DNA of 64,000 bases from VXYL01 sp965208525 (GTDB taxonomy: Bacteria; Pseudomonadota; Gammaproteobacteria; Pseudomonadales; Azotimanducaceae). The stretch lies in assembly GCA_965208525.1 (NCBI GenBank), contig OZ242340.1:3100001-3164000 (forward strand). Direction: 5' to 3'. The notes below the pieces were generated by a model that saw nothing but the letters and a program-made list of their open reading frames with translations, searched no databases and was not told the DNA's origin. The translations under genes were made by a program, and so were the position numbers. Shown in pieces: positions 26,428 to 34,424 of this stretch (the stretch's first letter is position 1; each line of letters begins with the position of its first letter).

Positions 26428-26877
26428 TGCACCAAGGGATTGTCACAGTGGCATCGTCTGTCACACCGCGTCGGTTGCGACTTGCATACGGGCTGGCGTC
26501 TGTATCAGCTTGAGGATTTCGGCGACGTGAGTCTGTTCACATGACGAGCGTAACCCGTTCCGCCTCGCGTCGGGTGCAAGACGAGATTCTGGTCCTGATC
26601 GACGATCGTCCAGTGACGACGTTGATCCCCGAGGACCTCGACGCCACAACGCAAGCGAGGGGAGTGGGCGAACCGACCGTTGGCGACGTGTCTTTCCGCG
26701 GGGTCGGCGATTTGGGCGCGCAGCTTAAAGAATTGTGTAGCAAAATCAGCGGCCACCCCAAAACCCCGGCGGGGCGCGGAGGGTGCAAGCGCCGCACGCA
26801 TCAAAGGTGGTGCCCCCCTTGCCTGCAAGGGGGCTTTGGGTTAGAAGAGAAGCGGATCAGGGGGGAGATCGCCAGCC
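26428..26877. other. Unresolved stretch with open frames on both strands
   Basis: A plus frame from ATG 26541 reads TSVTRSASRRVQDEILVLID then runs into low-complexity sequence. Minus frames over the same bases are equally long. No motif, ribosome binding site or codon bias decides between them. A decayed gene or element end is possible. Confidence 0.3.
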
Positions 26878-27075
26878 TTGCCACCTTGGGACCCGAACAA
26901 AAACAAGTTTCGGCCGCCGCCCAGCCTGATTGCCTATGGCGTTCTTGCCGTGCTTGTGTTGCTGCTGGCGGCGACCTTTGTACTCAAGGTAGTGCTGGGG
27001 TGGGTGCAGGTGCTTATCCTCGTGCTTATCGCGGCGACAGTCGTTGTGATTGCAATAGTGAGCCAGCCGCCGTAA
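26878..27075 (+). CDS. Small two-helix membrane protein
   Basis: A 65-residue product from TTG 26878. A short Pro-rich N-terminus (MPPWDPNKNKFRPPP) is followed by two adjacent hydrophobic segments (IAYGVLAVLVLLLAATFV and VQVLILVLIAATVVVIAIV), suggesting an integral inner-membrane hairpin. A purine-rich GGGGGGAG lies about 15 bases upstream. Its function is unknown, and the weak start leaves doubt. Confidence 0.5.
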   Translation: MPPWDPNKNKFRPPPSLIAYGVLAVLVLLLAATFVLKVVLGWVQVLILVLIAATVVVIAIVSQPP

Positions 27076-27238
27076 GGGGGGGGCTCGCTCAGCTCTTGAG
27101 CTTCCGAACTTGAAGGGCGAGCGCCATCGGAGTCACGCACGACGGGCAATGTCTCGATGAGGCACCGCAAGGGAAACACGACCCTTCACGTCGCCTCCCA
27201 ATTGGCTTGGCATGTGAAGGCAGTACAGTGCAACGGAG

Positions 27239-27502
27239 GTGGTCTTGGACGAAGGAGTACTCACCCAAACAGGGCTTGATCTGCTCGAAGAAGCCATGCT
27301 GTCAGTCCTGCAACGGAGCGCGGTTCGTTCAACCCAGGCTATTCGGCGGGAGGTCATGTCTGCCGACGCAGGATGGTGGGGCTGGCAAGCTCTTGTCGTT
27401 CGCGGGGTACTCAAGCGTGCAGAGCGGGCCGGGAAGGTTCGGGCGGTAGGGCAGGCTTCATGGGCGCTCACAGATGATGAGCGACAGCGACGCGGCGCTT
27501 GA
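27239..27502 (+). CDS. Small hypothetical protein, possibly DNA-binding
   Basis: An 87-residue product from GTG 27239. Predicted helices with regular spacing (LLEEAMLSVLQRSAVRSTQA, then LVVRGVLKRAERAGKVRAVG followed by SWALT) look like a winged-helix-type layout, but this is only an impression from the pattern. No family is recognised. It lies in the tRNA-Ser island among other orphan small genes. Confidence 0.5.
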   Translation: MVLDEGVLTQTGLDLLEEAMLSVLQRSAVRSTQAIRREVMSADAGWWGWQALVVRGVLKRAERAGKVRAVGQASWALTDDERQRRGA

Positions 27503-27629
27503 ACGTCCTGCCTCGGCTTGACGGCTAAGCCTGTAAAATGCAAGCTCCTGTCGAATACGCCAGCTCATCCGCGCAACGGTTTGAGCCAAGGGCGCGGGGT
27601 GCTAGCGACAGTCGAAGGAGGCTGCGACG

Positions 27630-27824
27630 ATGACTCCAATCGAAGGATTGCTCTGCAATCTCGTTGGCGAAATGCTCCGAGAGCACCCGCGCCGGGATAC
27701 CCTGACTGCTCATCTGGAAGAGTGGGCAAAGTCGAATGAGCCTGCATCGGCCCGACAGGCAGCGGAGCAAATCCTCAAGATCGCCAGCCGAACACTCGAA
27801 GACCAATCGGTGATCTTTCTCTAG
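27630..27824 (+). CDS. Small hypothetical protein
   Basis: A 64-residue helical product. ATG 27630 has GAAGGAGG about eight bases upstream, one of the better ribosome binding sites in the island, which supports real translation. The sequence is acidic to neutral with helix-like periodicity (ARQAAEQILKIASRTLEDQS). No family is recognised. Confidence 0.6.
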   Translation: MTPIEGLLCNLVGEMLREHPRRDTLTAHLEEWAKSNEPASARQAAEQILKIASRTLEDQSVIFL

Positions 27825-27956
27825 GTGTCGCACAGAAACCATCCGGTCTGGATAAGAGCGTGCCTTCAGCGCCAAGCGAAGGGTAGTGACCTAGCTAAGC
27901 TAGGATTCCCTCGGATACAATCCGACGAATCATCGCCAGATTGAGGTTCCGTCTCT

Positions 27957-28280
27957 GTGAAGCAAACCGACATAGTCTCCGTCGTAACGGCTTACGGTTT
28001 CGACGAAGCCCAGATAGCTGACTTGCTCGGTAAACGCGAGGTTGCAACCATCAGCATCCCAATGGACTTCGACCGGGGCATCCGCCTGATTCAGCAGCTC
28101 GGAACGGTATCCGCGGAAGCACCGGAAAACATCGCCGAAACGACAATCGTTCGCACGGTGAGGTTCGGCTTGGAAGAAGGCAGCTTACTCGTGACCTGTT
28201 CAAGGCCGGATCGCAAAGTAAGCCTCACGAAGTCGCCGCACTCTATGGATCCGACAACGGGCCGACTCAGGGGCACCTGA
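27957..28280 (+). CDS. Hypothetical protein
   Basis: A 107-residue product from GTG 27957, with normal amino-acid composition and alternating strand/helix character (DIVSVVTAYGFDEAQIADLL, TIVRTVRFGLEEGSLLVTCS). I do not recognise a domain. About 55 bases upstream is an AGCTAAGCTAGG inverted motif resembling the one near 18145. It is probably real but orphan. Confidence 0.55.
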   Translation: MKQTDIVSVVTAYGFDEAQIADLLGKREVATISIPMDFDRGIRLIQQLGTVSAEAPENIAETTIVRTVRFGLEEGSLLVTCSRPDRKVSLTKSPHSMDPTTGRLRGT

Positions 28281-28774
28281 CCAGCCTTCCTCCAAATATG
28301 CCGCCCGGCACGCGCGGGCACCACGGGGCCCCTGGCAGGGATATTGACGAGTCGCGAGTGGCTGCTTATGGTTTCGAGCCAAATCCCTGCGAGCGGCAGA
28401 GACTGCGTTGCGGGCCGTAGAGATCAAGCTGATTCTCTTACGTCCAGATGAGATCGACCAGGATGACGATGCCCCACGGCGGCCCGCCCGTGATCGCTCG
28501 ATCCAGTCGTTTTCGTCGAAGTCGAAAGCCATCTCGACGGCGGGCTGATTGGTCGTTTTGAAGCCTCCGCACAGGTGGCCATCTTCGTGGAAGACCAAAC
28601 CTCCCGTTTCGCGGACGAACTGCGCCCGGACGTAGACGACGAAGCCTCCCGGGGCCGGGAAAAAGCCAAAGGGCGGCCTTGCCGGCCTTGAGCCGTTTCA
28701 GCGAACGACAGTCGGTCGTGCGGCAAGGGCCGGTTGCGCTCTGCCGGATTGGTCGCCAGCCCTAGCCCCCAACG
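28281..28774. other. Gene-poor stretch within the island
   Basis: No convincing gene. A minus frame at 28424-28726 is open for 100 codons but has no motif, and the plus strand is also open. It may contain decayed coding sequence. Confidence 0.3.
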
Positions 28775-29005
28775 ATGCGACGGCTTGGCCTGTTCGCGCG
28801 CTCGGCTTGCGGCTGGGCCGTGGCCGTGCTCGGCATCGTCGCCGGGTTCGCGGGCGCGTGGTTCCTAACGGGCATCGCCGCCCTCACGCTAGTCGGCATC
28901 GTCAAGGCGGGCGCCCTTCGTGAACAGCGCCAGGTACCCGACCACCTCGTCGGGGTTCCTTCGCCGCGGCAGCGGAGCCGCGCTACCGAACCGCCCTGGC
29001 GGTAG
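28775..29005 (+). CDS. Possible small membrane protein
   Basis: A 76-residue frame. The N-terminal half has a positively charged start and a hydrophobic double segment (WAVAVLGIVAGFAGAWFLTG, IAALTLVGIVKAG). The C-terminal half is polar and looks random, so the true protein may be shorter or truncated. There is no strong ribosome binding site. Confidence 0.35.
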   Translation: MRRLGLFARSACGWAVAVLGIVAGFAGAWFLTGIAALTLVGIVKAGALREQRQVPDHLVGVPSPRQRSRATEPPWR

Positions 29006-29226
29006 TGGAGCTGAGTCGCGCCCAGGTTCACAGGCGTTCGAGATGTCGGATGGGGCAAAGGGCGGACTCCTGGTACTTGTACGTCGTGGAGCGGTTGGGG
29101 GATGGATGCTACGAAGTGCTCCCAATTGGAAACCCAGTGGAGGTTGCCGGAAAGTGGATTCTCTGTGGCGGCCCTTGGCGGATGATCGCGGCAGAGCACC
29201 GTCGGATCGTGCTTGAGGAGCGATGA
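29005..29226 (+). CDS. Small hypothetical protein or gene fragment
   Basis: A 73-residue frame overlapping the previous one by one base. The central part reads like a small beta-rich domain (WYLYVVERLGDGCYEVLPIG, then GKWILCGGPWRMIAAEH), while the N-terminal 20 residues look random. It may be the end of a truncated gene. No family is named with confidence. Confidence 0.4.
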   Translation: MELSRAQVHRRSRCRMGQRADSWYLYVVERLGDGCYEVLPIGNPVEVAGKWILCGGPWRMIAAEHRRIVLEER

Positions 29227-29639
29227 GCCGCTCGAGCCTGAGCGTTGGAAGAGTGCAGTGGGCGGAGCGGGGTCGAGCGACTGAAATCCGCTTGACGATG
29301 GGTGCCGCTCAGCGCGTACGACTCCGGGTTGCACGCTCAACGGTACCAAGCTCTGTCTAGCCCGCGGGTCCGAGAGGTCGGTAGCGAGCGCGGCATTGCC
29401 GCATTGCGCCCGCTCGCTCATGGAGGGAAACCGGGACACACGCAGCTTTCTGTTGTAGGACAGAGCTATGGCGACGTTCTCTGGGGCCGTTGTCCCTTAC
29501 GAGGTGGACGAAACCGCATGGTGAATGGCACGGGCAGCTGGGGAATCCAATCCGTGGCGCGCGGCGCAGTCGGCACGAGTACGTTCGGAGGTTCGGAGCG
29601 ATGCCGGTGCGATTTCGTCGAGGCGGCCAATGTCGACGA
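29227..29639. other. Spacer before repeat copy B
   Basis: No convincing gene. The stretch near 29610-29640 still resembles sequence flanking copy A (CCAATGT..GACGAGGCTGAG against CCAAGGTTGGCGATGCTGAG), so the repeat homology may extend slightly past its assigned end. Confidence 0.35.
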
Positions 29640-30381
29640 GGCTGAGCCGCCTGTCACTACCCGTGCGGCGATCTGGGTGGCCGCGGTGCGGAACGGGCAA
29701 GAGGGGTAGTGACAGGCGCCGGAGGCGGCATCGAGGCCAGCGGCGGTGAGGGATGGGGTAAGAAAATCGGTAGTGCGGCTGTCGTGACGGCGTGCTAGGG
29801 TTCGCCCCGTTCCCTGCCGCGCAAGACGCGGCGTGGTCGGCAAGGCCGACGTAAGGCGCCACCAGGCGACCCAGTGCCGCAGCGCTGTAATGGCGCTGCC
29901 CGGGCAGACGCACCGACAAGGCACGGCGGGCCACATCGCACGCGATGGGGGCTCGATCAAAACACACGGCAGGCGGCTGCCGCGCGGACTCTTCCGGGAC
30001 CGCGCGGGGTCGGGCGAAGCCCGGCGGATGAAGCCGCCTGAACCGTGGCGCGACGAAACGCGCGGTGCCGGGAAGTCTCCCGGCGTGCTCCGAGAGGGGG
30101 CAACTGCGACGGGTCGTCGGGCCGAAACCGGGCTCGCGGCCAACGTCGGCGACGACGCGCCGCAGCCGCCGCATTTGGACGGCAGCGCAAATGGCGTCGA
30201 GGGCTTTACGCAGCTTGTCTGCGGCTCCGCAGGTCTCGATTCGAGGCAGGTGGATCGCCCATCAAAACTGAGCTGACCACGCCCGCCCCGCCGGCCGATG
30301 CGGCTGCGGGGCGCGGCCGCATTTCCCGCCGGCCGCAATCCGATCCGGAGAGACGCCGCGTCGTTGACGTCGCGGCCCATG
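29640..30381 (+). repeat. Copy B of the ~750-bp hairpin-rich repeat
   Basis: This is the inverted partner of 13514-14265. Notable elements in reading order are the 14-bp palindrome arms (29647-29660, 29706-29719), GTCGGC-AAG-GCCGAC (29837-29851), CGGGC-GAA-GCCCG (about 30011-30023), GCGCG-ACGAAA-CGCGC (about 30048-30063) and a GCCGGGA..TCCCGGC stem (about 30067-30084). Substitutions and indels relative to copy A do not respect any frame, while the helices just listed are kept, which favours a structured RNA or DNA element over a gene. It lies next to the EEP gene. Confidence 0.85.
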
Positions 30382-30447
30382 CCGTGCGTCTTGGGCGCAG
30401 GGGTGCCGGGCGCGGCAACGGCTGCCGGAGTCGGGCCCGGCATGGGG

Positions 30448-31338
30448 CTACGGTTCGTGGGGACCGGGAACGGCAATGACGGCACGGACCGGCCGATGGT
30501 CGGAGCCGCCGGCTGCCTCCCTGTCGCAGTACGCGGCGTCGTCCCGAAACAGGATCTCGGCGCTGGCGGGCCAGTCGGCGGCTCCGCCGGCGAGGAAGTG
30601 GAAGTCGAGGATGCTCGTGTAGCGGGGGTTGCAGCCGGTGCCGGTGGCCGGGCACGTGCCCTCGTCGACGCACGCGGGTTTGATCCAGCGGAACGCGTCG
30701 CCGGCGCGGAAGAGGTCGTGGGCGCGGTTGCCGGCTTCGGTGCGGGGGTCGACGTCGAAGTTGAAGTCGCCGAGAAGCAGGATCGGGGCCGGCGCCTCGG
30801 CGGCGGCGAGGCCGGCCGCCCACCGGTTGAGCCAGCGCGCCTGGGCCTGTCGCGTCTCGGCGTTGCCGCGCTGGAGGTGGTTGGCGACGACGTACATCTC
30901 GTGGCCGGTGCCGGCGATGCGGAACCGCGCAAGGAGCGGATGGCGGGAGCCGCCGGCGGCGGAGAGCTCGACGGGCTGCCCGACGGGCAAAAGAACGCGC
31001 GGATCGTAGACGATCGCGAGGCGGTCGGAGCGGCCGGTCGTGCCCTGCACGATGGCGTGGTCGCGGCCGATGGCGGCCCGGTACGCCTCGAAGTCCCGAG
31101 GGTGGACTTCCGAAAGGGCCCAGAGGTGGGAAGGGGGAATGCGGGCAATGTCCCGGGCGACCCGCTCGACGACCGTGTCGGCGTCGGACTCGACGTTGTA
31201 GGAGACCGCGGCGAGTTCGAGGACGGCCGCGGAGGAGACAGACACGCTGCAGAGACAGGCAATGGCCAGGGCTCTCGCGCTGGGGAGGGCGGTGGACGGC
31301 GTCGCGGTCGACTGGAGAGGTTCGGTCGGGCGGGACAT
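30448..31338 (-). CDS. Exported endonuclease/exonuclease/phosphatase (EEP) family protein
   Basis: A 296-residue metal-dependent phosphoesterase of the DNase I/AP-endonuclease fold. An N-terminal signal-like segment (ARALAIACLCSVSVSSAAVL) suggests export. Family motifs are SYNVESD (start of the core), SEVHP (metal-binding Glu), ANHLQRG, LLLGDFNFDVD (Asp/Asn active site) and GSDHRPV at the C-terminus (catalytic Asp-His). The substrate may be nucleic acid or a phosphorylated small molecule. It ends about 65 bases from repeat copy B, inside the tRNA-Ser island. Confidence 0.9.
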   Translation of the reverse strand: MSRPTEPLQSTATPSTALPSARALAIACLCSVSVSSAAVLELAAVSYNVESDADTVVERVARDIARIPPSHLWALSEVHPRDFEAYRAAIGRDHAIVQGTTGRSDRLAIVYDPRVLLPVGQPVELSAAGGSRHPLLARFRIAGTGHEMYVVANHLQRGNAETRQAQARWLNRWAAGLAAAEAPAPILLLGDFNFDVDPRTEAGNRAHDLFRAGDAFRWIKPACVDEGTCPATGTGCNPRYTSILDFHFLAGGAADWPASAEILFRDDAAYCDREAAGGSDHRPVRAVIAVPGPHEP

Positions 31339-31446
31339 GGGCGGTTCCTCGAGTCGGGATTGGGCGTTGATGGCTGGAGGTCGGGCGCGAAGGGAGCTGG
31401 GCTAGGATCCCACTCCCCCCTCAAGAGCGAGTTGTGGAGAAGGATG

Positions 31447-31647
31447 ATGGCGGACAGCACGTGGAGGTGGCTGGGGCAGATCGGGGCGTTCGTCGCGATC
31501 CCCTGCCTGATCGCAGCGCCCTTCCTTGTGTGGGAGTGGTTCTGGGCCCTGCTGGTTGCGGGGGTTGTCGGCCTGGCCGTCAACATGGCGGCGACCACGG
31601 CGAGGCTGAGCCGGCTCGAAAGCCGGGTGGACCAACTCGGACCCTGA
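31447..31647 (+). CDS. Small membrane protein with C-terminal helix
   Basis: A 66-residue product. Two hydrophobic segments (LGQIGAFVAIPCLIAAPFLV, FWALLVAGVVGLAVNMAATT) are followed by a short amphipathic helix (RLSRLESRVDQLGP). ATG 31447 has GGAGAAGG at workable spacing; ATG 31444 directly before it is an alternative. It diverges from the EEP gene. No family is named. Confidence 0.6.
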   Translation: MADSTWRWLGQIGAFVAIPCLIAAPFLVWEWFWALLVAGVVGLAVNMAATTARLSRLESRVDQLGP

Positions 31648-32179
31648 GTCGTTCTCGACGAGGGTCCGCGACCTTACGCCAGGGTTCGGACCGACCGCTT
31701 TGCAGGGCGGCGCGGTGCGGGAAACACCGCCAGGCACCGGCCCGGCGCTCAAGCCGCGATGCGGGCCGTCCCCGATCGGAAGGGTCGTCGGGGGCACAAG
31801 TGGCTTCTCGCCGGACCGGCGAAGACTGTGTGCCGCTAAAGGGCGGCGCATTTGGGGCACTCGCTCCGCGCCGGGGATGCCGTGACTCAATCGTCGAGGA
31901 CGCTGCCGCGGTCGTTGGGGTGGCTCCACCGTCATGTCGCGCGGGGAGGTTGCCGCGCGAACCGAGGAACCGCGTTCCACGGCGCGTGCGTAATGCTGCG
32001 GGTAGGCGCCATCGCAGTCGAGGTCGATGCGACGAAGGTCGTCCACGTAGGTTTCCTGGCTGACCGGTAACGATCACGCTGGGCTCGCACAGCGTGACGG
32101 CTGGCCTCGGCCCCGGGACGACCCGGGAAGTTGCGCCGGATCTCGCGCGGTGTCGGGGTGCCAAGCCTTTCAGGTTTGT
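31648..32179. other. Gene-free right part of the island
   Basis: Open frames occur on both strands but none has a motif or good start. CACGCTGGGCTCGCACAGCGTG near 32071-32092 is an imperfect hairpin. Nothing else is assigned before the arm-type repeat at 32180. Confidence 0.35.
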
Positions 32180-32199
32180 GGTACGAATTAGGGTACGAA
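32180..32199 (+). repeat. Arm-type direct repeat, right island end
   Basis: GGTACGAATTAGGGTACGAA is the close counterpart of 22543-22563 in the same orientation. It is followed by an AT-rich stretch and then the attR-like tRNA end. It probably forms part of the recombination site of integrase 3. Confidence 0.55.
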
Positions 32200-32226
32200 T
32201 CTGATAAGTTGTTGTTTTAATTAATG

Positions 32227-32243
32227 TATTGGCGGAGAGGGAG
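32227..32243. repeat. attR-like 17-bp repeat at the intact tRNA-Ser 3' end
   Basis: Identical to 22392-22408. The repeat covers the CCA end, discriminator, acceptor strand and the start of the T-stem of tRNA-Ser(GGA). Here it belongs to the intact gene, so integration left a functional tRNA at this end. Confidence 0.8.
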
Positions 32244-32318
32244 GGATTCGAACCCTCGATAGGGGTTACCTATACACACTTTCCAGGCGTGCTCCTTCAG
32301 CCGCTCGGACACCTCTCC
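32230..32318 (-). tRNA. tRNA-Ser (anticodon GGA)
   Basis: On the minus strand the acceptor stem GGAGAGG (32318-32312) pairs with CCTCTCC, followed by G and encoded CCA. The anticodon loop reads CCTGGAAAG, with anticodon GGA at 32284-32282 (reads UCC/UCU). A long class II variable arm (TGTATAGGTAACCCCTAT) and a T-loop GGGTTCGAATCCC are present. Its 3' end is the target of the island to the left, and the SRP RNA gene lies only four bases upstream. Confidence 0.98.
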
Positions 32319-32321
32319 GAT

Positions 32322-32435
<114 letters not shown>

Positions 32436-32538
32436 ATCGATGCCCTTCGTGGGCAAGACCAAGCTTACGGCGTTTGGCCGCGAAAATGAACCACGCGACG
32501 CTGGCGAAGTGGATCTGGTTCGGCTCGGTCGAAGTCGG

Positions 32539-33222
32539 TTACCGCTGCGCCCAGCCGCCGGAGAAGGGAAAGGCTTGGCCAACCAGGAAGCCGCATTCGT
32601 CGCTGGCGAGGAACAGGGCGAACATGGCGTCTTCGCGGGGGGTACCTAGGCGGCCGGCAGGGACCTGGCGCCTGAGCGAAGCCACGAAAGATTCCTTTTG
32701 CATGAGTTCGGGTGGGTAGTAATCGGGGTTTTCAACGTAGTTCTGGGCGATGAGGTTCACCTGCACGTTGTGGGGGGCGACCTCCACGCCGACCGCTTGC
32801 ACGTAGCCCACTTGCGCCGCGCGGGCGGCGGAGTAGGCGGCCACGGTCTTGAGGCCGCGCAGGGCGGTGGCGCTACCGTACACGACGACCTTGCCGGCGC
32901 GGCGCTCGATCATCTGCGGCAGGACGGCTTGGGTGAGCCAATGCAGTGGGTGCACCATCATGTCGAAGGGCGTGCGCCAGTTGTCGTCTGCAAGCTCTGT
33001 CACCGGTGTGCCGCCGAAGTTGGGAGAGGCGAGGTTTGCCACCAGAACGTCGACCGGGCCGCTTTCGGCAATCAGTTGCCGACAGGCGTCCGGGGTGTCC
33101 AAGGCGCGGCTGTCGGCAACCACGTGCGCGCCTTCCTCGCGAAACACCTCCGTGGTGATGGGCCCCATGAAATCGTCCGCTTGCGTCACCACCACGCGCT
33201 TGTTTTGCAGTCTTCCTGACAC
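32539..33222 (-). CDS. Halohydrin dehalogenase-like protein (SDR superfamily)
   Basis: A 227-residue SDR-fold protein. Instead of the dinucleotide-binding Gly motif it has T13-x4-F18-x-G20 (TQADDFMG), and the catalytic set is S117-x12-Y130-x3-R134 (Arg where SDRs have Lys). Both patterns are the published halohydrin dehalogenase signatures. The C-terminal part (NYVENPDYYPP, RLGTPREDAMFALFLAS, GFLVGQAFPFSGGW) resembles HheC. These cofactor-free cytoplasmic enzymes convert vicinal haloalcohols to epoxides and catalyse the reverse opening with azide, cyanide or nitrite. GTG 33222 has GGAG seven bases upstream and sits at the stop of the membrane protein gene, so the pair is coupled. Confidence 0.87.
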   Translation of the reverse strand: MSGRLQNKRVVVTQADDFMGPITTEVFREEGAHVVADSRALDTPDACRQLIAESGPVDVLVANLASPNFGGTPVTELADDNWRTPFDMMVHPLHWLTQAVLPQMIERRAGKVVVYGSATALRGLKTVAAYSAARAAQVGYVQAVGVEVAPHNVQVNLIAQNYVENPDYYPPELMQKESFVASLRRQVPAGRLGTPREDAMFALFLASDECGFLVGQAFPFSGGWAQR

Positions 33223-33223
33223 G

Positions 33224-34339
33224 TCATTGCTCCTGGTTTGATCGGGTGGCCGCGAAGCGAAAGATCTCGCCCTGGCCTGTTTCCGTGTGTCCGTGCATCC
33301 GGTCGCCGTCGACGACGGCGGTCATCAATATGGGGAAGGGCACCAGAAAGCGCAGGAACAGGGCTCGACCGCGCACTGCGACGGTTTCGACCTGCGGCGA
33401 GGCGAGTTGCGATTGGGCGGTGGCCACGAGGCGGTCGCCGTCCTTCGCAAGCGTGATGACGCGGGCTGCGGCCGGGTCGGTGGCTATTTCGCCTCCCACG
33501 CGGCGGGTGGATACCTCCCATCGGACGCCCGCCATGACATCCACATCCCAGCGTCCAACCACGTCGGCGTCCGGGCCGGAGGCGCTGCCGGGGTCCTGCA
33601 GCAGCGTGACCCAGGCAGACTCCGCCGGCATGTGCTGCAGCATGCCGCTGTACACGACGCCGTGCGGCGCCTGCAGCACGGTGGCGAGAATGGAAAAGTC
33701 CTGGTCGCATTCGCGGGCCTGACGCAGGAGACGCCGGAAGCTGCGGATGTACTCCTCCGTGAGCCCCTTGCGGTTCGGCGTGCCGAAAAAGAGCGACTCG
33801 CCGCCATTGACGACGCCGAAGTGCTCGTCCCTGAGCATCTCGTAGCGCTCCACGAGAAGGCGTGGGAAAAACTCGTAGTCGCCGGCCGCATGTGTCAGCC
33901 AGCGGCGTTCCATCTCCTCGTCCGGGGCATTCCCTTCGCTCGCGAGCATGGCGCCCAAGAGGTTGCCGGTCTGGCGCCGCACGTTGTCGGCGATCAGGAA
34001 GAACGCTTGCTGGCGTGCGGTGAGGGCGGCTTCCTCCATGGCTCGCGCCTGCTGCTCCGAGAGCAGGTTCGAGCGTTCCATCTCGTCTCGGTTGCGGGCG
34101 ATTTCCTCCTGCTGGACGAAAAGTCCGAGAACCAGCCAGAGAAAGGCCACTGGCGCAAAGAACCCTTCCAGGAAGCCACCGATGGTGTCAGCATCGTGGC
34201 TGAAGAACTCCCAGCCGCCGGCGCTGGCGATGTAGACGATTCCGCCCAGAATCCACAGCGCCGTGAGCAGCACGCCGCCCCAAATGCGTGGGTCCCAGTC
34301 CGGCAACAGGCGTTTTTGCGGTTCGGAGTCGCGGCTCAC
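33224..34339 (-). CDS. Membrane protein of unknown function with coiled coil
   Basis: A 371-residue protein with two N-terminal membrane segments (IWGGVLLTALWILGGIVYIA, LEGFFAPVAFLWLVLGLFV), then a charged coiled coil (QQEEIARNRDEMERSNLLSE) and a soluble cytoplasmic domain of about 250 residues with no recognised motif. The start of this layout resembles small phage or defence-linked membrane proteins, but I make no functional claim. Its stop TGA 33224-33226 lies next to the GTG start of the dehalogenase-like gene, so they are translated together. Confidence 0.8.
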   Translation of the reverse strand: MSRDSEPQKRLLPDWDPRIWGGVLLTALWILGGIVYIASAGGWEFFSHDADTIGGFLEGFFAPVAFLWLVLGLFVQQEEIARNRDEMERSNLLSEQQARAMEEAALTARQQAFFLIADNVRRQTGNLLGAMLASEGNAPDEEMERRWLTHAAGDYEFFPRLLVERYEMLRDEHFGVVNGGESLFFGTPNRKGLTEEYIRSFRRLLRQARECDQDFSILATVLQAPHGVVYSGMLQHMPAESAWVTLLQDPGSASGPDADVVGRWDVDVMAGVRWEVSTRRVGGEIATDPAAARVITLAKDGDRLVATAQSQLASPQVETVAVRGRALFLRFLVPFPILMTAVVDGDRMHGHTETGQGEIFRFAATRSNQEQ

Positions 34340-34424
34340 GTTGCGTCTTTGTCAGGCTCTTCAGGCGGCCCCTATGCTACATTCGCTCGCCTTCGCCAAG
34401 GCGACCAAACAAGGGGAGTAGCGC

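Noticed and set aside
29466..31598. A 710-codon minus-strand frame across the repeat and the EEP gene
   Set aside because: Its Pro/Ser/Arg-rich sequence is out of frame with the clear EEP protein and runs through a non-coding repeat.
32539..33222. Ordinary NAD(P)-dependent short-chain dehydrogenase
   Set aside because: The Gly-rich cofactor motif is missing and the catalytic Lys is Arg, matching halohydrin dehalogenases instead.
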